A stretch of 11,379 bases of DNA, from the NCBI GenBank assembly GCA_031282535.1, contig JAITDM010000024.1, forward strand, positions 1 to 11,379, read 5' to 3'. The notes beneath the pieces are model-generated. The model had not been told where the DNA came from. It was given only the letters and a program-made list of their open reading frames with translations, and did no database searches. Position numbers and translations under genes: made by a program. Position 1 is the first letter of the stretch. Each line of letters opens with the position of its first letter. Positions 6,442 to 11,379 of the stretch are shown here, piece by piece. Source of the stretch: Oscillospiraceae bacterium (GTDB lineage: Bacteria > Bacillota > Clostridia > Oscillospirales > UBA929).

Positions 6442-7632
6442 ATGACCTATCAAAAGAAGACCATTGAAGACATCGACGTGTCCGGGAAGCGTGTCCTGGT
6501 CCGATGCGATTTCAATGTGCCGCAGGACGACACCGGCGCCATCACCAACGACAAGCGCATTGTGGAATCCCTGCCCACCATCCGCTACCTGATCGACCAT
6601 GGCGCGCGCGTCATTCTCTGCTCTCACCTGGGGCGGCCCAAGGGGAGCGTCAACCCGAAGTATTCGCTCCGGCCGGTGGCCGCGCGCCTGAGTGAACTGC
6701 TCGAAAAACCCGTCGCCATGGCCGGCGACGTCATCGGGCCGGACGCGCAGGCCAAGGCGGCGGCGCTGCAAAACGGCGACGTCTGCCTGCTCGAAAACGT
6801 GCGTTTCCACGCGGAAGAGGAGAAGAACGACGCCGCCTTTGCCAAGGCGCTCGCCTCGCTGGCCGAGATCTATGTCAACGACGCCTTCGGTACCTCGCAC
6901 CGCGCCCACGCCTCCACGGCCGGCGTGGCCGACTATTTGCCCGCCGTGTGCGGCTACCTGATCGGCAAGGAGATCGGCGTGATGGGCGCGGCGCTCTCGG
7001 ACCCCAAGCGCCCCTTTGTGGCCGTGCTGGGCGGCGCCAAGGTCTCCGACAAGATCGGCGTCATCAGCAACCTGCTCGAAAAGGTGGACACGCTGATCAT
7101 CGGCGGCGCCATGGCCTACACGTTCCTGACAGCGCAGGGCGCGTCGGTCGGCGACTCCCGCATCGAGGCGGACAAGCTGGACTACGCCCGTGAGATGGTC
7201 CAAAAGGCGGCCGACAGAGGCGTGCGTTTCCTGCTGCCCACCGACAACGTCTGCGCCGACCACTTCGCCGCCGACGCCGCCCCCGTCGTCCACGACTCCA
7301 TGTCCATCCCGGCCGGCTACATGGGCCTCGACATCGGCCCGGAGACCATCAGAACCTACAGCGACGCGATCCGCGGCGCCGGTACCGTGGTCTGGAACGG
7401 CCCGATGGGCGTGTTTGAGTTCGACACCTTTGCCGAGGGCACCCGCGCCATCGCGCAGGCCATCGCCGACAGCGGCGCCATCAGCATCATCGGCGGCGGC
7501 GACAGCGCCGCGGCGGTGGTGCAGCTCGGCTACGCCGACCGGATGACGCACATCTCCACCGGCGGCGGCGCTTCCCTCGAATTCCTGGAGGGCCTTGTGC
7601 TGCCGGGCATCGCCTGTTTGCTTGACAAATAG
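6442..7632 (+). CDS. pgk: Phosphoglycerate kinase
   Basis: 396 residues, normal for bacterial PGK, a cytoplasmic two-domain kinase that makes ATP from 1,3-bisphosphoglycerate and ADP. Visible motifs are RVLVRCDFNVP (17-27, substrate-binding D23 and N25), SHLGRPKG, LLENVRFH and NDAFGTSHRAHAS in the N-domain. The C-domain has GGAKVSDKIGV, WNGPMGVFE (318-326), GGGDS (351-355) and STGGGASLEFLEG. I chose ATG 6442 because GGGGAGG (6427-6433) is 8 nt upstream and translation from here begins like the family. The frame stays open back to 6334, but that would include the promoter. It is the first gene of pgk-tpiA-gpmI-eno. No GAPDH gene or CggR-type regulator precedes it, unlike the gapA operon of Bacillus. 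Its stop codon lies in a short repeat. Confidence 0.98.
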   Translation: MTYQKKTIEDIDVSGKRVLVRCDFNVPQDDTGAITNDKRIVESLPTIRYLIDHGARVILCSHLGRPKGSVNPKYSLRPVAARLSELLEKPVAMAGDVIGPDAQAKAAALQNGDVCLLENVRFHAEEEKNDAAFAKALASLAEIYVNDAFGTSHRAHASTAGVADYLPAVCGYLIGKEIGVMGAALSDPKRPFVAVLGGAKVSDKIGVISNLLEKVDTLIIGGAMAYTFLTAQGASVGDSRIEADKLDYAREMVQKAADRGVRFLLPTDNVCADHFAADAAPVVHDSMSIPAGYMGLDIGPETIRTYSDAIRGAGTVVWNGPMGVFEFDTFAEGTRAIAQAIADSGAISIIGGGDSAAAVVQLGYADRMTHISTGGGASLEFLEGLVLPGIACLLDK

Positions 7633-7649
7633 ACAAATAATAGCAAATA
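7624..7649 (+). repeat. Short tandem repeat at the pgk stop codon
   Basis: GACAAATA is repeated at 7624-7631 and 7632-7639, and a diverged AGCAAATA lies at 7642-7649. The pgk TAG (7630-7632) spans the first junction. This AT-rich spacer ends 14 nt before the tpiA ribosome binding site. Confidence 0.4.
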
Positions 7650-7676
7650 TGGGAAAATAGCGGAAAGGAGAAGACC

Positions 7677-8447
7677 ATGAACAGAAGATACCGCAAGACC
7701 ATCATTGCCGGGAACTGGAAAATGAACAAAACGCCCTCCGAGGCGCGCCAATTGATCGACGAGCTCAAGCCCCTCATCTCCAAGGCCAAGTGGTGCGAGG
7801 TCGTACTCTGCGTGCCCTACGTCGACATCCCCGTCACCCTGCGCGCGCTGAAGGACTCCCGCATCGCGGTCGGCGCCCAAAACATGCACCACAAAGAATC
7901 CGGCGCCTACACGGGCGACGTCTCCGCCGCCATGCTCAAGGACCTGGGCGTCAAATACGTCATCATCGGCCATTCGGAGCGCCGCGCATATTACCACGAG
8001 ACAGACACCCTCGTGAGCCAAAAGGTGCAGCTCGCGCTGAAGACGGGCCTGCGCCCCATCGTGTGCGTGGGCGAGAGCCTCGAACAGCGCGACCAGGGCG
8101 TCACGCTGGACCTCATCACCGTGCAGGTCAAGGCCGCGCTGAGCGGCGTGCCCGTAGAGAAATTGCGCCAGATCGTCTTCGCCTACGAGCCCATCTGGGC
8201 CATCGGCACGGGCCGCACCGCCACGGCCGAACAGGCCGGCGAGGTGGGCGCGTCCATTCGCACCACGATCCGCAAGTTGTACGGTGCGCGGGCCGCCCGG
8301 TCGGTGACGATCCAATACGGCGGCTCGATGAACGCCGCCAACGCCCACGACCTGCTGGCCCAGCTCGACGTGGACGGCGGGCTGATCGGCGGCGCGTCCC
8401 TGAAGGCCGCCGACTTCGCCGCCATTGTGCAGGCCGCCAACCAATGA
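7677..8447 (+). CDS. tpiA: Triosephosphate isomerase
   Basis: 256-residue TIM-barrel enzyme interconverting dihydroxyacetone phosphate and glyceraldehyde 3-phosphate. The catalytic set is complete: N13 and K15 in GNWKMN, H99 in IIGHSERR and E171 in YEPIWAIGTG. The phosphate-binding loops YGGS (214-217) and IGGASL are also present. ATG 7677 follows AAAGGAG (7664-7670) with 6 nt spacing; the gene starts 44 nt after pgk with no terminator between, so it is cotranscribed. Length and motifs are ordinary for the family; nothing is truncated. Confidence 0.98.
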   Translation: MNRRYRKTIIAGNWKMNKTPSEARQLIDELKPLISKAKWCEVVLCVPYVDIPVTLRALKDSRIAVGAQNMHHKESGAYTGDVSAAMLKDLGVKYVIIGHSERRAYYHETDTLVSQKVQLALKTGLRPIVCVGESLEQRDQGVTLDLITVQVKAALSGVPVEKLRQIVFAYEPIWAIGTGRTATAEQAGEVGASIRTTIRKLYGARAARSVTIQYGGSMNAANAHDLLAQLDVDGGLIGGASLKAADFAAIVQAANQ

Positions 8448-8480
8448 CGGTCGGGCGCTCATCTAAGATTTGAGGTAACA

Positions 8481-10007
8481 ATGTTGAAAAAAACGATCGC
8501 ACTGGTCATCATGGACGGCTTTGGTCTCGCGCCGGCCTCGGCCGGCAACGCCATCACCGCGGCCGACACGCCGCACTTGGACAAACTCTTCGCCACATGC
8601 CCGCACACACAGATCCAGGCCTCCGGCCTGAACGTCGGTCTGCCGGACGGGCAGATGGGCAATTCCGAGGTGGGCCACACAAACATCGGCGCCGGCCGGG
8701 TGGTCTACCAGGACCTGCCCCGCATCTCAAAAAGCATCGAGGACGGAAGTTTCTTTGAAAACCCGGCCTTCATCGCCGCCGTCGACCACTGTCTGGCGCA
8801 CGGCACGGCGCTGCACCTCATGGGCCTTCTGTCGGACGGCGGGGTGCACAGCCACAACACGCACACCTGGGCCTTTTTGGAGCTGGCGCGCCGGCGCGGC
8901 CTCTCGAAGGTCTATTTGCATTGCTTCCTGGACGGGCGCGACGTGGCGCCCGATTCGGGGCTGCGCTTTGTCGAGGAGGCGGAGCGGCGCTGCCGGGAGA
9001 CCGGCGCGCGCATCGCCACCGTGATGGGCCGCTACTACGCGATGGACCGCGACAACCGCTGGGAGCGCGTGGAGCGCGCGTACGCCGCCATCGTGTACGG
9101 CGAGGCGCCCCTGGACGAAGACCCCGCCGGCGCGGTGGCCCGCTCCTACGAAAAAGGCGTCACAGACGAGTTCATGGAACCGGTCGTCTGTCTGCCAGGC
9201 GCCGCCCTGGCCCCGAACGACGCCGTGATCTTCACAAACTTCCGCCCAGACCGCGCGCGAGAGATCACGCGCACGCTGGTGGACCCGGACTTCTCCGGGT
9301 TTGCCCGGCGGTCTTTTTTCCCGCTGTTTTACGTCTGCACGACCCAGTACGACGCCAAGATGCCGAACGTGCACGTCGCCTTCGGGCCCGAGGCGCTGGC
9401 GAACACATTCGGCGAGTACCTCAGCATGAGAGGGCTCACCCAACTCCGCATCGCCGAGACGGAAAAATACGCCCATGTCACCTTCTTTTTCAACGGCGGC
9501 GTGGAGACCGTATACCCCGGCGAGGACCGTGTCCTCGTCCCCTCCCCGAAGGTGGCCACCTACGACCTGCAGCCCGAGATGAGCGCCTACCCCGTCGCCG
9601 ACGAGGTGGTGTCCCGGATCCGCGGCGGGACATACAACGCGGTCATCTTAAACTTCGCCAACTGCGACATGGTCGGGCACACCGGCGTCTTTGACGCCGC
9701 CCGGCGGGCCGTGGAGGCCGTGGACGTCTGCATCGGCCGCGTCGCGGAGGCTGTGGCGGCCGTGGACGGCGTGATCTTGGTCACCGCGGACCACGGCAAC
9801 GCCGAGCAGATGTTGGAGGCGGACGGCCGCTCCCCTTTCACCGCGCACACGACGAACCCGGTGCCGCTCATCGTCTGCGGCGGCGGGGTCACGGCGCTGC
9901 GCGAGGGCGGGCGGCTGTGCGATTTGACGCCCACGATGCTGGATCTGATGGGGCTGCCGCAGCCGGCGGAGATGACCGGGCGGAGCCTGATTGTCAGAGC
10001 ACAGTGA
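8481..10007 (+). CDS. gpmI: 2,3-bisphosphoglycerate-independent phosphoglycerate mutase
   Basis: 508-residue manganese-dependent enzyme converting 3- to 2-phosphoglycerate through a phosphoserine intermediate; it belongs to the alkaline-phosphatase superfamily. D12 (IMDGFG) and S62 (GQMGNSEVGHT) match the metal ligand and nucleophile numbering of the Geobacillus enzyme. The transferase domain shows LLSDGGVHSH, DGRDVAPDSG and GRYYAMDRDNRWERV. The C-terminal part carries the probable remaining Mn ligands D396 and H400 (CDMVGH), D437 and H438 (TADHGNAEQ) and H456. ATG 8481 has TGAGGT 5 nt upstream. The gene starts 33 nt after tpiA. In Bacillus this enzyme is sensitive to pH through its Mn sites, which ties it to sporulation; whether this organism sporulates cannot be judged here. 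The TGA lies in a heptanucleotide repeat. Confidence 0.98.
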   Translation: MLKKTIALVIMDGFGLAPASAGNAITAADTPHLDKLFATCPHTQIQASGLNVGLPDGQMGNSEVGHTNIGAGRVVYQDLPRISKSIEDGSFFENPAFIAAVDHCLAHGTALHLMGLLSDGGVHSHNTHTWAFLELARRRGLSKVYLHCFLDGRDVAPDSGLRFVEEAERRCRETGARIATVMGRYYAMDRDNRWERVERAYAAIVYGEAPLDEDPAGAVARSYEKGVTDEFMEPVVCLPGAALAPNDAVIFTNFRPDRAREITRTLVDPDFSGFARRSFFPLFYVCTTQYDAKMPNVHVAFGPEALANTFGEYLSMRGLTQLRIAETEKYAHVTFFFNGGVETVYPGEDRVLVPSPKVATYDLQPEMSAYPVADEVVSRIRGGTYNAVILNFANCDMVGHTGVFDAARRAVEAVDVCIGRVAEAVAAVDGVILVTADHGNAEQMLEADGRSPFTAHTTNPVPLIVCGGGVTALREGGRLCDLTPTMLDLMGLPQPAEMTGRSLIVRAQ

Positions 10008-10028
10008 ACAGTGAACAGATAACAGTTA
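10001..10028 (+). repeat. Heptanucleotide tandem repeat at the gpmI stop codon
   Basis: Four 7-nt units follow one another: ACAGTGA (10001-10007), ACAGTGA (10008-10014), ACAGATA (10015-10021) and ACAGTTA (10022-10028). The gpmI TGA is the end of unit one, and unit four abuts the eno ribosome binding site. The array therefore fills most of the gpmI-eno spacer. The unit length and position match the array at the end of ftsH. Confidence 0.65.
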
Positions 10029-10041
10029 GGAGGAGTTACAC

Positions 10042-11349
10042 ATGAAAAAGATCATCGAGATTGTTGACATCATCGGGCGCGAGATTCTGGACTCCCGCGG
10101 CAACCCCACGGTGGAGGTCGAGGTTTTTGTGGAGGATGAGAGCGGCACCAGCGTGGGACGTGCGGCCGTGCCCTCCGGCGCCTCTACCGGCATCTTTGAG
10201 GCGTGCGAGCTGCGCGACGGCGACAAGGACCGCTATCTCGGCAAGGGCGTCTCCAAGGCGGTCGAAAACATCAATACGGAGATCGCCGACGCGATCATCG
10301 GCTTCAACGCGCTGGAGCAGGTCGAAATCGACCGCACGCTCATCGCGCTGGACGGTACGCCGAACAAGTCCCGCCTGGGCGCCAACGCCATCCTGGGCGT
10401 GTCGCTGGCCTGCGCCAAGGCGGCCAGCGAGGCGCTGGGTCTCTCCCTCTACAACTACATCGGCGGCGTGAACGCCAAGACGCTGCCCGTCCCCATGATG
10501 AACATCTTAAACGGCGGCGCGCACGCTTCCAACACCGTCGACATCCAGGAATTCATGATCATGCCGGTGGGCGCCGGCAGCTGGAGCGAGGCGCTGCGCT
10601 GGTGCGCCGAGGTTTTCCACAGCCTGAGGAAGATTCTGGCGTCGCAGGGTCTCACCACCGCCGTGGGCGACGAAGGCGGTTTTGCCCCCAACCTGAAGCG
10701 GGACGAGGACGCGCTGAACGCCATTGTCGAGGCCATTGAGGCCGCCGGTTACAAGCCCGGCGACGACTTCAAGATCGCCATGGATCCCGCCGTCAGCGAA
10801 TGGTACCGCGAGGACGGCACCTATTTCCTGCCCAAGGCCAAGAAATCGATGACCCGCCAGCAGATGGTCCGCATGTGGAAGAACTTCGCGGCCAAATATC
10901 CCATCATCTCCCTGGAGGACGGCATGGCCGAGGACGATTGGGAGGGCTGGAAGATGCTCACCGACGCGCTGGGCGACACGATCCAGCTCGTGGGCGACGA
11001 TCTTTTTGTGACAAATGTCGATCGTCTGAAGAAAGGCATCGACCTCGGCGTGGCCAACTCCATCCTGATCAAAGTCAACCAGATCGGCAGCCTGACGGAG
11101 ACGCTGGACGCCATCCAGATGGCGAACCGCGCGGGGTACACGGCTGTCGTCTCCCACCGCTCCGGCGAGACGGAGGACACCACGATCGCCGACCTCGCCG
11201 TGGCGCTGAACGCCGGGCAGATCAAGACCGGCGCGCCGTCCCGCACCGACCGGGTGGCCAAGTACAACCAGCTCATCCGCATCGAGGAAGAACTGGGCGA
11301 CAGCGCCCAGTACCCCGGGCTCGACGCCTGGTTCAATCTGAAGAAATAA
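10042..11349 (+). CDS. eno: Enolase (phosphopyruvate hydratase)
   Basis: 435-residue magnesium enzyme that dehydrates 2-phosphoglycerate to phosphoenolpyruvate. The N-terminal cap has REILDSRGNPTVEV and the mobile loop SGASTG. Barrel residues line up with E. coli enolase at an offset of two: E211 in GDEGGFAPN (proton donor), metal ligands D248, E292 (SLEDGMAEDDW) and D319 (VGDDLFVTN), K344 in IKVNQIGSLTET (catalytic base), H372 in SHRSGETED and K395. Around the first metal ligand it reads MDPAVSEWY, where many clostridial enolases have DVAASEFY; the catalytic set is intact. ATG 10042 follows AGGAGGAG (10028-10035) with 6 nt spacing, the strongest ribosome binding site in the operon. It starts 34 nt after gpmI and is probably the last gene, given the hairpin 15 nt beyond its stop. 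Confidence 0.98.
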   Translation: MKKIIEIVDIIGREILDSRGNPTVEVEVFVEDESGTSVGRAAVPSGASTGIFEACELRDGDKDRYLGKGVSKAVENINTEIADAIIGFNALEQVEIDRTLIALDGTPNKSRLGANAILGVSLACAKAASEALGLSLYNYIGGVNAKTLPVPMMNILNGGAHASNTVDIQEFMIMPVGAGSWSEALRWCAEVFHSLRKILASQGLTTAVGDEGGFAPNLKRDEDALNAIVEAIEAAGYKPGDDFKIAMDPAVSEWYREDGTYFLPKAKKSMTRQQMVRMWKNFAAKYPIISLEDGMAEDDWEGWKMLTDALGDTIQLVGDDLFVTNVDRLKKGIDLGVANSILIKVNQIGSLTETLDAIQMANRAGYTAVVSHRSGETEDTTIADLAVALNAGQIKTGAPSRTDRVAKYNQLIRIEEELGDSAQYPGLDAWFNLKK

Positions 11350-11364
11350 GTATGGCAGGGCGGA

Positions 11365-11379
11365 CGGCTCGGAGAGCCG
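11365..11379 (+). terminator. Probable eno terminator hairpin, cut by the window end
   Basis: CGGCTC-GGA-GAGCCG is a perfect 6-bp stem with a 3-nt loop, starting 16 nt after the eno stop. The window ends at the last stem base, so neither the rest of the stem nor a T-run can be seen. Confidence 0.45.

Noticed and set aside
6325..7551. 408-codon open frame on the minus strand opposite pgk
   Set aside because: It mirrors pgk codons in GC-rich DNA, gives a low-complexity Gly/Val/His/Asp product, and has no ribosome binding site; pgk is unambiguous.
7530..8462. 310-codon open frame on the minus strand opposite tpiA
   Set aside because: Antisense shadow of a gene whose full catalytic set is visible on the plus strand.

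Overview
The window reads as a chromosomal housekeeping region from a GC-rich member of the Bacillota, probably class Clostridia (Oscillospirales-like). This rests on strong AGGAGG-type ribosome binding sites, sigma-A-type promoters with TATAAT boxes, a hexameric glutamate dehydrogenase whose key residues fall at the Clostridium symbiosum positions, and a clustered pgk-tpiA-gpmI-eno set. The taxonomic call is inference, not a database match. I saw no tRNA, rRNA, CRISPR array, transposase or phage gene.

Left part (1-3550): the start of a membrane-anchored protein, probably a class A penicillin-binding protein, reads leftward off the window edge. It is divergent from ftsH (633-2492), which encodes the membrane AAA+ zinc protease. 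The 394 bp between them hold an extended -10 promoter for each gene, an operator-like inverted repeat over the ftsH start site and short direct repeats. ftsH ends inside a heptanucleotide repeat. After it come a 100-bp element bounded by inverted repeats, two leader hairpins and an unrecognised 223-residue protein (2805-3476).

Middle part (3500-6195): a strong hairpin separates that orphan from a leftward 67-residue coiled-coil protein (3572-3775). Next is leftward gdhA (4069-5400), with its own terminator, a near-consensus promoter and a roughly 110-nt leader that can fold into several hairpins. trmL, a tRNA wobble 2'-O-methyltransferase, is divergent from gdhA and has its own promoter.

Right part (6379-11379): one clear promoter drives pgk, tpiA, gpmI and eno, all on the + strand with gaps of 44, 33 and 34 nt. 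Together with GAPDH, which is not in the window, these enzymes carry triose phosphate to phosphoenolpyruvate. A hairpin at the right edge is probably the first part of the operon terminator.

No complete new defence, mobile or biosynthetic system is visible. The best candidates for something undescribed are the gdhA leader RNA, the element after ftsH, the tandem repeats that overlap stop codons, and the orphan protein with its structured leader.
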